42,390 bases of DNA from Beroe ovata (lineage: Eukaryota > Ctenophora > Nuda > Beroida > Beroidae). The notes below the pieces were generated by a model, which saw only the letters and a program-made list of their open reading frames with translations, made no database searches and was not told where the DNA came from. The translations under genes and the position numbers were made by a program. Positions 1-12,800 of this stretch are shown here, in pieces. Location of the stretch: contig CAMPET010000331.1 of NCBI GenBank assembly GCA_946803715.1, positions 19,306 to 61,695 of the forward strand. The letters are read 5' to 3'. Within the stretch, counting starts at the first letter, position 1. The number at the start of each line of letters is the position of its first letter.

Positions 1-32
<32 letters not shown>

Positions 33-90
33 TGTTGGTGTGTGTTGGTGTGTGTGTGCGTGTGTTTCTGTATGTCTTTGTGTGTGTCAC
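1..90. repeat. (TG)n microsatellite at window edge
   Basis: The first 28 bases are a perfect TG dinucleotide run. Interrupted TG-rich sequence follows to about position 90. The repeat probably continues beyond the left edge of the window. Confidence 0.9.
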
Positions 91-1334
91 CACTTTACAC
101 GCACATTGCATGTAACCTATGACTCTGCAATCGCATAATATTATCACTATGTGCTTGTTGTTAAGATTAAGATTATGAATCACTCTCAGCTTTACTTTAG
201 CAAATGATTGTACTGAGTACTCCTTCATAAAAAGCAAAACAAATACGATCCATCCTACAAATAGATCGTAATTCGTTGATCTGTGAGAACCTTCTTGTTC
301 TTGCATTCTGTAACAGCTATAGTAATGAATTATCACATACACAGTATCACGTACACTCTGCATGTTACATTTCGGGAGGCCAGGACACTCTCACAGTCCC
401 TTGTATAGCACAGCTTGTACCAAACAAAGGGGTGAATTCGCCCATTACTTCCCCACTAATGAGTCTTCCCACTCCCATTAATATTGAGCCCCGGGGCTTT
501 CTGTCACACTCACATAAGGGGATCATTTAAGTTGGAGTGCTCAAACTATGACTAATGCTAGAGTAGTTTATAAAGGAGTAATGGAAATTGTAAGAATAAT
601 AGGTAGCCAGCAATCTTCTTTCACCATCTTTCAATTTCGTATAACAACTGTCTACTGACGTAAGTATTTGTCTGTTCCAAATATTATTACGTTAGAATAA
701 CAAATGTGTGAGCTTGTGTTACCATGGTAACATAGAGACTGTCGCTTACTTGGTGGCCGTGTGATGAGTGATGAAACATTAACAAGCAGAACATTATGAT
801 AGCTTCTGTTACTGCAATCATCATAGCACACACGTCCGAACTGTTTCATCACGAATCGTGGTGACCGGTTATGAACTTATGACATGACCGATCGAAACTG
901 TTTTAGGTCTGTAGAATAAGAGTGATGCAAACTTGTCTATGTCCATCCAGTTCATTCAAATTCATACACGTACCCTATAACGGTAAAAATAGATCGGTTC
1001 ATTCTTAACCGACATTGTGAACACCGGACAAACAGTGTCTGCCTCCCTTTGAAATACAATACAGGGGAAATAGTATGCTAGAATGAATAATTACGCCTTA
1101 AAATACCTCACAATTCAGCATACAACTTGTAAGGTTTCCCCTTAAATCGATGTGTGTGTGTGAGTGTGCGTATGTGAGTGTTGACTAAACACACAAATCT
1201 TACACATTTCTCAGCCACTGTTTACGGTAGAGAGCGCATAAACAGGAAGGAATGATCCGCATAAACAACAGCATCACTGCGTTCACCCAGCCCGAAGATA
1301 ACCATCATGAATCCACTAGGCAGACAATGAAAAT
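91..1334. other. 5' flank of the STPR gene; no gene seen
   Basis: I find no conserved protein segment, RNA gene or clear splice-bounded exon here. Only short open frames without recognisable content occur. A short TG-rich stretch lies near 1151-1175. An in-frame TAG at 1317-1319 precedes the ATG at 1335, so the coding region of the next gene starts there unless an exon is spliced in directly upstream (a CTAG acceptor-like site ends at 1319). Confidence 0.5.
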
Positions 1335-1970
1335 ATGTCTCACATTAACCAGGACCAAGCGCTTCCGGTTTCCTCACAATCATATGTCGAAAAAGACCAC
1401 ACATCAATAATTGATATTAGATTGTCGGATGAGACATCAACTGATTACGAGATTCCGGATGACATATTACTTGACATCGGAATTTCGAAAGAAGATCTCA
1501 AGAGGATGGAAGAGGAGAGGAAGAGGAAAGGCCGCGAAAGGTCGCGAAGGTACCGCCACTCACAGGACCCCGAGGTGCGAGCGTTTAGACTGGCACGGAA
1601 TCGCGAGTACGCCAGGATGAAGAGATTGCGGGAAACAGAGGAGGAGAGGCAGAGACGGTTGGATCGGGTGAAGATGTACATGAGACGGAAGATGGCCAAT
1701 GAAACTCCTGAGCAGCGGAGCATACGGTTAGAGAAAGGGCGGCAGATGATTAAAGCGAGGCGAGAAGAGCAGAAGAGGCGGAAAATATCAGGATTTAAAG
1801 TGGAAGAGAGTAGTGTGGATAATTGTGGACAGATTATGTCAGAGATAGAGTGCAAGAAAGAGAATGACGTGTTAGATTGTGGACACTTCTCAGGGACAAG
1901 TACTGATACCGCAGATGTGAAGGTCAAGGTCGAGCTTGTGGAGGAGGCTTGCTTTGCAACACTTCCGTGA
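1335..1970 (+). CDS. Small basic protein with 23-residue STPR-type repeats
   Basis: This is a single-exon open frame of 211 residues. It begins at an ATG that has an in-frame stop 18 nt upstream. Residues 1-55 are neutral to acidic. Residues 56-150 are strongly basic and charged, and contain a 23-residue periodicity: units at 91-113 and 114-136 share the pattern (E/M)Y(A/M)R-K...E(T/P)...R..RL.., with partial units at about 72-90 and 137-149. This is the pattern of the STPR (score-and-three-amino-acid peptide repeat) domain of silkworm FMBP-1, a DNA-binding repeat in that family. The C-terminal 60 residues are acidic and serine-rich. By family analogy it would be a nuclear DNA-binding protein; that is inference. 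No obvious introns or canonical AATAAA were seen. The long frame on the opposite strand is a shadow. Confidence 0.8.
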   Translation: MSHINQDQALPVSSQSYVEKDHTSIIDIRLSDETSTDYEIPDDILLDIGISKEDLKRMEEERKRKGRERSRRYRHSQDPEVRAFRLARNREYARMKRLRETEEERQRRLDRVKMYMRRKMANETPEQRSIRLEKGRQMIKARREEQKRRKISGFKVEESSVDNCGQIMSEIECKKENDVLDCGHFSGTSTDTADVKVKVELVEEACFATLP

Positions 1971-2393
1971 GCGGAGGATCGTTGTTGCTTTATTGATATT
2001 TGTATACCACAGTTTTGTTCTCGGATCGTACTTTTTTTAGAATATATTATATTTTGTATGTCGGGTTGTTTTTCGGTTGATTTTGATTTGCAATTGTTTC
2101 GATTTCGTTTTTTGATATTTTCTACTGTACATTTGAGTACGTTTGAGTAAGCTTTAATGAGGTTTTTTTCATAGTATCTATTCGTCAATCACCATTGCTA
2201 TGTATCATGAAATATTCCTTACCTTTTTCATTGCATTAGTAGGAGCCAGTCTTTCAAATCATCACAGTTATTAGTGACGAGGTTTTAAAGTAGCTAAGTG
2301 TGTTATTAAGGCAACATATTACCTATGTCATTAGGAACATATTATCTTACCCTAATCCCATTTCATTATGTGTCTCCCAATTTCACTGTCATT

Positions 2394-2480
2394 NTGTGTG
2401 TGTGTGTCTGTGTCTATGAGTGTGTCTGTGTATGTGTGTATATGTTTGTCTGTGACTGTCTGTTTGCGAGTGTCCGTCTG
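2394..2480. repeat. TG-rich microsatellite starting at an N (scaffold join?)
   Basis: A single N at 2394 is followed directly by degenerate TGTG/TCTG repeats to about 2480. A lone N at a simple repeat suggests an assembly join or a masked ambiguity. Confidence 0.7.
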
Positions 2481-3224
2481 TGTGCTTTATGTTTCTTTGA
2501 GTATCTCTAGGATAATCTAATTGAACGTATAACATTGAAACGGTTTATTTTTAATTCCCCTTCTATCGGGTTACAAACATCGGCAATATACGCACACATG
2601 CACTCATCAATCTAGTATCTTAGTATTGTCAGTGATTTTTAAACGAATTTCCACATAAATGAATACAATGAGGAATGTGTGTACGGATGAATGCACAGTT
2701 TGTGCATATGAAGATGGCTCTGTATATGGAATCTATTGTATGGTGAATGCTGGTGATGCTGCATACTTTAAACGGTTATAGGCACACATCACTAGATTTA
2801 GGCTATGACCCGTGTCTATTCGACAATTTCGGCCAGGCGAAAATGAGAAGAATTAACAACATCATGAATTCAATGTTGCCTTATCCACAAATATTCTCTA
2901 TTCATTCGATATGTATTTTCATAATTGTGATAATCTGATCAAAGTGTGAAAACCTATCAATCCTTTTGACTCCTCCCACATCAGTTATGTCAATATTGAT
3001 TGAAGATTTGTGGCTTGCGGTTGATATTGATCCATGTTCGATGACTTATAAATAGCGACCTGTGTTCTAACACTTAGTAGATGGATTAAGCTGTCTCAAC
3101 ACATCGACTAGATTAATGAAGAAGGCTAATGTTTTCCGAAAGTGCGGCTAAAGCTCGAGAAAACCAAAGCGTGCGCTCTCACTAATTTAGGACTTGATGT
3201 AAGGCGCGGAGAATCATTTGAAAA

Positions 3225-3310
3225 TACACTCCGCGCGAGTTTCCCGCTAGCGCGCGCTCGCTAGCTGCGCGGCGTCGGTTTGGGAAAAACGCGCGCAGCA
3301 GCAAGCGTTG
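3225..3310. repeat. CpG-rich patch with inverted repeat
   Basis: This short GC-rich island sits in AT-rich surroundings. It contains the near-palindrome GCTAGCGCGCGCTCGCTAGC and the motif AAAACGCGCGCAGC. A closely matching AAACGCGCGCAGC recurs at about 15684-15697, so this may be a dispersed short repeat. Its function is unknown. Confidence 0.5.
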
Positions 3311-3575
3311 AAATGTTTGTTGTAGGACAAGTCAACAATAAAAACAACTCCTATGGGATTAAGTTGTTGACACTCTGCGATTGTTGTTGATAAACATTGC
3401 ATTTCCAGAGTTTCACGTCCTACAGTATACGTGTATTATTGATTATGCTCAAACGTACACAACTGTCTCAGACTTAATCATTCCATCCCTTTTCCCTACT
3501 TACGACCCTACTACGTCCCCACAACCTATCTCACGACCACATACACAACCCCCTCTAATCACACGACCACCCCAG

Positions 3576-3922
3576 GTTGAAGAGTACATGCGGCTACTCC
3601 CCCCTGAATACCGACCTGTAGTAGGGAGTGTGGGGGAACAATACCGTCGCAAACTCCTCATGACCCAGCTCCCTGCTCACGACCACACACCAAGGTATGA
3701 CAGAAATCTCAGAATATATCAAAACGTATTTCTGATCCAATCTTGAATTTGGTGATGAGAAAACTCGCATCCTATATCTACCTATCTATCAGTGAGAGTC
3801 TGAGTAAGGCACAAGCGGAAGAATTAGCAGAGTTTAGCCGACTCCGCTATGATATGAGTTACGGTGTGGGTCAAGTGAGGACTGTCACGAGCCGAGAAGC
3901 GGATATGTTCGACTGTCGGACA
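3576..3922 (+). CDS. prickle: Prickle exons 1-2 found: PET domain
   Basis: Exon 3576-3694 encodes VEEYMRLLPPEYRPVVGSVG followed by EQYRRKLLMTQLPAHD, the signature of the PET domain. It ends AG|GTATGA. Exon 3793-3922 completes the split codon as Ser and encodes a helical stretch, SLSKAQAEELAEFSRLRYD, then GVGQVRTV and the first LIM1 cysteine. The acceptor before 3576 has a long pyrimidine tract and a CTAAT branch-like site. An alternative acceptor at 3408 would add about 55 proline-rich residues. In Prickle and Testin the PET domain regulates interactions of the LIM region. Confidence 0.9.
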
Positions 3923-6900
3923 GTGAGTATATGATCAAGATAATCCCCCATTTTACCAAATACTCTCAAACAGTATCTATTCAATCAACTTGTTATTTTC
4001 CCAATAACAGTTCGATATCGCTCACTAAAATATCAAACCTCTCAGTGTCAGTCACCTCTCTACGAATCACAGCTGGGCGTGTTCACCGAGCGTGCAGGAG
4101 CAGCGTGCATTTGGTGTGTCACGTGTTTTAAGTGTGACGTCTGCCAGGAACCCCTGGTCGACCTGCATTATTTCTACAAGGACGGGGAACTGTTTTGTGG
4201 TCGACATCATGCCGAACTCCTGAAACCTCGGTGTAACGCATGTGATGAGGTGAGGCAACATGGCAACACGTGGTTCCAGAACAATCCATTCACAGAAAAA
4301 AAACATACAAAACATTGCAACCGTCGCACAACATACCAACCTATTTACAATTTACATACCCTTCATTCAAGTATTCATATACCAACAAGCAGGTATCATT
4401 GATTTTCCTCATTTTCTCTCCCCGGCCCATGATGTTCTTCCTCAGTTGATAATGGCGAAGGAGTACACGCTGGCCGAGGACCACAACTGGCACATCGATC
4501 ACTTCTGCTGTTGGGAATGTGACTCACCCCTTGGGGGACAGAGATATGTCACGCGGGATGACCATCCTTTCTGTATCCTCTGCTACGAGGAGCTATTCGC
4601 CCGTGAGTCCGGAAATCAGCCTCAGTTCGCTGTAGCAACATTTGGAGAGGGGTTATTTCTGGTATTCCTCTGGTTGCGAACTCAGACATGTTCTATGTTC
4701 GCTGTAGAATTTCATCTTCTCACTCTCACTTGCATCGTCTCACCCTCAGTAGTTATATTTGGAACGAAAATTGGGGAAAATACATTGCATTTTTCATCCA
4801 TCTTTGTTAGTGAAACATCGTCCAGTTCCGAATCCTCTCCGATCACCATGGAAAACGTCATTCTGCCTCACTTCCGAGAAGTTCACGTGTAGAATATGCG
4901 TGGTCCCTAACAGATTATCCAGCTTTTAACCACATAACTGCGTAAAACGTTATTCCTTCTTGCGTGTATGTATGTGTATCATAAACTCGAATAGCTACTC
5001 GGCCACTCGAGTGGTTATCAACGAATATGTTTGAATTGTATTTTTAGTACACTGTGTAACTGTATGCATGACATAAAAAATGATTGTCGGGCATCGGGGC
5101 TCGGTTCAAGACCAAACCCAAATTAGTCCAGAGCCAATGGTGTTGAAATGCCCAGCTGAGTACTTGAGTAGGTATTTCCCCTTTAACCACCTATGAGTGA
5201 TTTATGGCAAGTTCGCATGGGTCGGTTTCACTTTTCAAATGTCCACAGTGATACTGATAGGCAACTCACGAATCACGATGCAACTGAAATGGCTGCCTGG
5301 TTCGCATGTCATAACGGTCCGAGAATCCATGGCCACCAGTTTTCCCAACGATACGTGATCAGTGCTGATACTATCAACTTGATGATACATTCCACTCATT
5401 GCACATATCACAATAGATGCGATATCATGCAAACTTGAGATATTAACACGACAGCAGCGGTTAATTGGGAGTACAATAGGATGACGTCATAATGCCATGA
5501 CTATAGGAGATGATGATATCGATATGCAATGAAGTCATGAATAGACAGTGTGGAAAGTCCATGTTGAACGACAGTTGAAAACGGTGCGATTTCTCTTGTT
5601 TCTGCATTCACTGACTGTTTCTCGTTCACTAGCGTCCTTCTCCAATGAAGTTACTCAACGAGCCTGGTATGTATACCCACCGCGTGTAGGTGTTGCTGTG
5701 CACGTGTCTGTGTCTGTTTGTGAGTTTGTGTGACTGTGTCTGTGTGTCTATGTGTGTTTGTGTGGTATATCCGTTTTTCCATACCGCTCCACATCATTCA
5801 ATGTCACTTAGAGACGTTGATCCAGCGACGCACACTATATGTTTTGTCGCACTTGATCATTGAAGGTTCCGTCAGTTTTTGGGATAGTTTTCACTCAATG
5901 ACGCAGTGTCACTATTTTGTATGAGCCAGAGAAGGGGGATTGGTTTACAGCAACCCCTCAGATCAATTCGAGTAGTTTACTATATCTCTGTGATTGTTCA
6001 CGGTATCTAATTCCATTTTGTACAGCAAACGTAATTGACCTTAATTATCAGTGCCCCTCTGTACCTTTGTTCTCTCTTTCTCAGTTGGTCTTTGGAGAAA
6101 TCTTCACCCATTTTGGATTATGTATTTCACCAGCAAGTTCAATTTGCATTGATTTACTGAGCCTTTACCCTATGTGCCAGTGGTTTCGTTCAAGGCACAA
6201 CCAATCATGTTGTTCTCTAGAACAAGAAGAGCGGGCAATGTTCCTTTTCAGTTCATACACACAGGATGCTACTCCAATGATCCCAGCCCAAATACACCCA
6301 TCCCATATAGCGCTTTGCTGATCTATCCCTTGACAACAGTTGCAATGTACACCACTGTGTTATATGACGTCATAGGAATGATGATACTACTGTATCTCCA
6401 ATAGTTGTATCAATACTAATTACTCCCGATACTTATTACTCCCAATTATTGATGATAAGTTGTTGGATCTACAGTGGGATCGGTATGAGCTCTATTGTGA
6501 TATTGTTGTTATAGACAGTCACATTGCAGAAATTGCAGGCTCAATACTCACGTCAAGTGACTTTGTATGTTCCTCACTGGGTAAAGACTTGCTAAGATGG
6601 TCTCTCAGGCGCCTTTATCATTCTACACATAGGCACCTCTCGTAATACTACCGACCATACACAGATGATACAGATACACAGATGATACAGATTCTCAGAA
6701 ATTCAATGTAGATGCACTGAATTCCTCTCTACATGGACTAATCACTGAGTGCTGGCTATGATTCTCTGCAGAAATCATGCAGTTGCATGTTCCATGTTGC
6801 TCGATCAAGATTATATCGTGATACTCCATGACTGGTTTGCGCAACTCAAGAGTCGCGATTTGTCGTGGATAACACCAAATTTCTAGGTTTGTCGCGGCGA

Positions 6901-9819
6901 TTCCCCTGTCGCTCCGCGAAATTCTCTACAGGTGTCACCATCACCTATCAGGTGTCAGCGGCTTCGAATTTCGTGTTTTAACTTATCATTCCCCATTGCA
7001 TATCTACACCCAGTGATTCTGGTTGTATACCTTAGTACATTGGTAACCATTTTCCTGTACCACAATCTGCTACTATTTTCATGTGGTAGGTATTACCTGC
7101 GTTCTTTAGTCTCTGTATATGTGCAAAAACGGGTGTCAGCGGTGTATTGACGCGGTGTCATTGCTGGTGTCACCTGGTGTCAACTTGACCCGTTCTGTAC
7201 ACTCATTAGCCAGCTGTATTGTACATTGCGCGTGTATCATTATTGTTCACAGACACAATACCTACCCGTATGAAAACACACGCACACACACACACAAACA
7301 CAAACACACACGCACACACACGCAGATTGGATTATCTGATTTTATCATTGTGGAGTGAGTCTTCGCTTTGATCTTGTAAGCCGATTTGCTTTGTTGAGGC
7401 ACAATACATGTGTGTATTGTGTGTGTGTGTGTGTTGTTATTACTACAAAAACTTGAGGAGCTTATCTCTCTTATTATGCTTGTTCAGTTTTTGAGTGGAT
7501 GATACGTCATTCAGTCTCACCTCCAATAGCTTAGTTCATAATGCAGCAAGAGTTCATTATAGGCCACATTATTGATTTCGTGTTGTTTTTGTAGCCTCTC
7601 TGATATCAGCTTGTCTACAAAGGGTCTATACCGAGAGATGTCTTCTCAAGGGTCGGGTCCTGTTGTGAAGAAATAATCAAATCCGTGCAGATATCTCCAT
7701 ATAAGGAATAATGACTTTGAACTGGAGTAGACTTGAGAACCACACACTTGAGAACCACACACAGACACACACATGACAGTGATCCTGGTGTAGCTGGTAC
7801 ACTGTGTTCATAACGCGTCAGGAAGTGCCTTGCTTAATTCCGTCTTAATTCGAGTACCCAGATTATGACCCCCTGAATGTAGATCCTCGAGCCCAGTTTA
7901 TCGCACCCAGTCTTGCACTCCCCACACTTATTGTGATTGTACTGCGCAGATTCTTACCACAATGCGCGTCTTCCTATCGGAGTGCTCGGAACGCTCGTTA
8001 AACCCACCAAATATAGTGCCAAACACGCATATAGTGCCAAACACGCTTCACCATTCACCATAGTGACAACGATCACCATAGTTACCATGATTTCGTTATC
8101 CAGTTGCCACTAAGTTAACATCCACTATTGTACTCGATAACCATGTTGTCAACCCCTCAGCGCCGTGTAAGAAATGTATGATTCCCATTGGACTGGACAG
8201 TGCTCACATGGTACACAGGGACAACCATTGGCACGCCACTGAGTCCTGCTTCTTCTGCGAGAACTGTCAGGTAATGCCCTGGAGTGTGGTTGTCAGGTAC
8301 TGTCACGGAGTGTGTTGTCAGGTAGTGTCATGGAGTGTGGTTGTCAGGTACTGTCATGGAGTGTGGTTGTCATGCCCTAAACGGCCCCGTTTAGGACGCC
8401 ATTTTTGAAGGATGTCTACCTCCCTGTCATATTCGATGTATTCCATCGTTGTATGTGTTTATAGTCGTGTGAGTGGATCAATCTGTGTGGCAATGCATGT
8501 GTGGTGAGCATTGTTTAGATGCTCACCACACATCTAGGCTAGAGACCAGGTAGTATGTGTGTGGGTCTGTTTGTGCGGTTGCATTAACATCTAATGCAAA
8601 CACAATATGCTCCTTTTCTTGCCTCAATACCATTGTTATTCAATATCCATGCATTCCACACACCCCTGTTACCCTGTACATCAGTGTATCTAATATCTAT
8701 TGTACACAAGTATTCCAAGTATGTGAAAATTGCTCCTTACAATATAATCAATTTATTTTCAGGTATCACTGACTACATCCCCCTTTCTGTTCAAGTTTGA
8801 CGAAATATTCTGTTCATCGGCCTGTGCACAGCAGGTTAGCAGCCTGGAATCGCTGAATCATGTTTTGTAACCAATCCCTCGTTCTTTTTGACGAAAATTC
8901 ATTTTTTCCTCTTCTTCGTTATAAATGACGCTGGTCGGTGCTCCTCACCTCGTATATTGTTTCAGTTTTCGGTATCGCAACTGTCTGACGATAGCCCAAC
9001 CGTACAACCACAAATAGAGGTCATTGAGGACAACCCCGTCGACAGGTAATATTCTGGGTGTGGTCGCCCTGGTCAACCCGTACTGATTGATTGAGGCTGT
9101 CGGTGAACAGGGGGATTGTTGGTGTGTTTCAGTAGAAGTGCATTGCGATGTACCGTGTACAATGAACAAAAGTTGCCATCACCAAAGAGCACACAATACT
9201 GCGAAAATGCGAAACACAATCTCTTCTTAGTTGTTATACTTATTTTGCGAGTGACCGTCGCAACTCTGTTCTCTGTCATGTGTCATTTTACAAAGTCATA
9301 GATAGGCCAATGACACTATACCTTGTGAATGTACGAATACAAAGTATACAATACAATAAAAGGATTGTATCAATTTTACAATACACTCTACACGGTGCAC
9401 AATGTACACTGTACACTGTACACTGTACACGGTGTACAATGTACAATGTATATTGTACAATGTACTCGCATAGCACACGAATATGACACAGGTGTTTCCC
9501 CACCTAAAATACCACCTTCTCCTTCTCTTACTGTGTAAAACCATTCCATCGTCATACTTACCGTCATCCGTCATACTTACCGTCATCCGTCATATTTACC
9601 GTCATCCGTCAAACTTACCGTCATACTTGCCGTCATCCGTCATATTTACCGTCTCATGCTTGCTCGTTCCGTATCTATCTTCTCTACTATAATGTGCTTC
9701 GTATCCTACTTCCACTGGCTCTAGTTCTCACTAGCTCCCTCACCACTTGGCCCACTTCCAATATCCAACTCCAAACAGCGCTTCCTTGCCATCTGCCATG
9801 TGCACGACTTCAGTGTGGG

Positions 9820-9851
<32 letters not shown>

Positions 9852-12800
9852 ATACACACACATACACTCACACACACACACACTCACACTCACAAACAAA
9901 CATACAGCGCAGCACACAAACACTCACTTTAGGTGTTTGTTCTCACTGTCATTCTACGCATTATCATCAGTTTTATTCCCTACCTATTTTATTTATGTAC
10001 ATCACATATTTTGAGGGGCAACAATAGGCATATTTATAGTAGGGCACCTAAACGTGTTTGTGATTCTTTGGTTTCGAGCCAATTTTATATAAATACTGTT
10101 CTGTCCGTAGAATAGTCTTCGAGACTGTCCATTGATCATACAGGTAATTCTGTCTAGATCATCTATATAGTGTGACGTCATTCCCTCCCTCACATACTCC
10201 CCCACTTCTGAAGTGAAACTCCCTCCCCCTCGTCCTAACCCCCTTCCTTGTCAAATGTTACCTGACCTGTTTCTCGCGCGCGCCTTCATGATCATCGAAG
10301 GCCTTCGCGCGAGAAACTGAGGTCAGATAAAATCTGACAACCCCCTTCGTTCCCTCTCCCTTCCTTCTCTCCACCACGTCCTAGCCCCCTTCACTCCCTC
10401 CCAGAAGTCGAGTACAGAGTATACTCCGCAAGGAAAGCACGCCCACACCGCCCACGCAGAACGGAACGAAACGCAAGGTGATGTTTGACGTGTCACGCGA
10501 TGACCCGGATACCGATACCGAATCCGATACTGTCAAGAGAACATTCTCAGAGGAGGAGTTTGAGTATCTGGAGAAGTCCCTCCTAGAAAATCGTGAGTAG
10601 ATATAATCACCGATAATCGTGAACTGAGAATATCAGGATTGGAGTTATCAGTTGTATGGAGTCTGGTACTGTTTTCGTGGTACAGGCTACGTTTTCTTTC
10701 CACTGTCCATCTCGATTCGCTGTCCCCGAGAAATGCTTCATTGTCCACTTATAGTGTGCTTCATTATCTTGTAAATTGGCCGCCAACCAGCTCCCATTTC
10801 ATACTATTATTGGGGAAGATCGATATCGATTGTCTGTTCGTAATGAGTCATTTATCATTTTCTGCCGCATCATTTTCAGCTAATGAATCTCTATGGAACT
10901 CGCGCCATATACCCTATATAGAGTTTGCTCTGTGCGCTTGTGTGTGTGTGTGTGTGTGTTTGTGTGTGTGTGTTTGTGTGTGTGAACATGTCTATAGGTT
11001 TCTTCACTTCTGAATGGCTGAAAGAGATTGGGGGCTGAGTGAAAAGTGTAATGATATGCGCTCGCCCATGCAATTACAAATGAAAGATTGCTTTGTGTTG
11101 GCGCAAGTGAGCAGGGTCTCCCCCCGACTATACATTGAGTTGTTGTTGCCGCGTTTTCTCTCTCCCCCCTCTCTCTCCCTATTCTCCCTATTCTCCTCTT
11201 CACTGTTCTACAGAGTTGTGTAATTGCTATGCCACGATCACGACTCCACAATCCACCTATCATGGGCTATGTATGAAGCCATACAAGTCTTGTACACGAC
11301 TCCATCTCAATGAAGTGGGCAGGGTGGGGGTTTGTATGCAATTTCCATTCTGTAGTTTCTCACTTCTTTCATTTCGTCGCAAACGGTTACTGTGAGCTTG
11401 TCAATTTTCTCATAATAGAAGGCTCATACGTCACGGAAAACCAATATGATCCTGGATTTGACCATAGTTCAGGGTGACTCAAAAGTGCCGCTATACAAGT
11501 CATGACCCCTAAGTCCCCTGGGCCCTGTGGACCACCTCAGCTTTCCGCAATTCCACACGAATCTACTCAATTCCATAGTATACAAAACATAGTAATGAAA
11601 ACATGCGTCGACTATAGCTGTGCTTGATATGTTATGTTTTTATACATCTAGATGAGAATACGTGTCTCCTGTTTTGAGGACATATTCTATCGTCTTCTAT
11701 ACATGACTCCCCTGTATAGTCATGATACGGTGACAGTTGACAGCTGTTTTCGCTCTACTTGATGTTCCCAAGTACCAGAACTCTAATTTCCTTGTTTTGA
11801 CAGTTGACAATAAGAAGCCACGCCCTACTATGCCCAGTCCATCTCTCTACGCTCGTTAATAATAGTAACATGCAGTCCTCAATCTATCTCATTGGATAAC
11901 TGCAAGACGTTCTCCATACACACACACACATACTATACCCTCTCCCTCTCTCTCTGTTAACTAGACTAATCCAAGAGTGACATTGTTGTGTGCGATATAG
12001 TACAGGATATGTATGTACTCAGTCTTTGTGTATTGATGAGAGGCTGTCTCTTTTCACTGTCAAGAAAGTCGTCATTCCATTAAATGGCCGATTTATTTGC
12101 TCTCCTATCCTGATATTCGAGATATTGACCCCTTTTCCTCCTCTTTTCTCAGTATTATCTGCGTCTGTTATGTGCTATTGTGACATGTAGTGTTCACTGT
12201 TCGATAGTGTTCACCGTCTTAGTGTCTTACTGAGTTCTGGCAACCATCCCCAATCCCTATAACTTCTCTTGCACAATCCCCTAAACTTTTCTCACAACTT
12301 TCTCGTTTCCGCAGAGTTTATCGATGATCACATCAGCCCGTCCAAAGACACTCCCGGCCTAAACATCATCCCAACATCGGAATCAGAGGAATCAGAAGAG
12401 GAAGATTCCGAGGGATCTGAAGATTTGGAGAGTCACGGTGAAGAGGAGAGAGGGGAATACTTGGAGGAATCTAAAGAATCGCCTCTATCCGAATCATCAC
12501 TTTCCAATTCGCCTCTCAGTGAGGGTGACAGTGTTCATTTCGATACACCAGAGCCCAGATCTGTAGAAACAGCCCTTGAAGAATCAGTTTCGCAAGATCA
12601 AAACATTACCGAAGAGGATATCGCAGAATCAGAATCAGAAGTGGATATTGTGATGACTGAAGTTTGTGATACTGATAGCCAATCAGAAGCAGTTGACGTG
12701 CCTGTGGACCAATCAGAATTAGTAACGGACGTGTGTTTGGTGGACGAAGCAAGTGAAGGGGAGGAGGAGGGGGAATTCCGTGGAACTGTTGTTGAAACCG

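Larger units (their letters stand above)
1971..3575. other. Gap between STPR gene and first Prickle exon found
   Basis: I find no exon I can support. The stretch holds a TG-rich microsatellite beside an N at 2394 and a short CpG-rich, palindromic patch at about 3225-3310. A pyrimidine-rich tract runs from about 3480 to the acceptor at 3575. The missing 5' Prickle exons should lie here or left of the window. The open frame of the first recognised exon extends upstream to about 3409, after a possible acceptor at 3407-3408, so a proline-rich N-terminal extension is possible. Confidence 0.5.
9046..10404. other. Prickle intron rich in tandem and inverted repeats
   Basis: The intron contains the GTACA palindromic repeat (9376-9470), a 20-bp minisatellite (9550-9652), a CA microsatellite (9821-9905) and a CGCG foldback (10263-10325). 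The open frames here are produced by the repeats. Confidence 0.8.

Noticed and set aside
1445-2188. 247-codon minus-strand open frame opposite the STPR gene
   Set aside because: It is the antisense shadow of a charged coding region. Its serine-rich content comes from the complementary codons and it has no recognisable domain.
4073-4249. Acceptor at 4071-4072 for the LIM1 exon
   Set aside because: It would lose the second cysteine of the CxxC knuckle. The acceptor at 4044-4045 restores it in the same frame.
9801-10027. His-Thr repeat 'proteins' in the CA microsatellite
   Set aside because: These are translations of simple repeats with no splice or start context.
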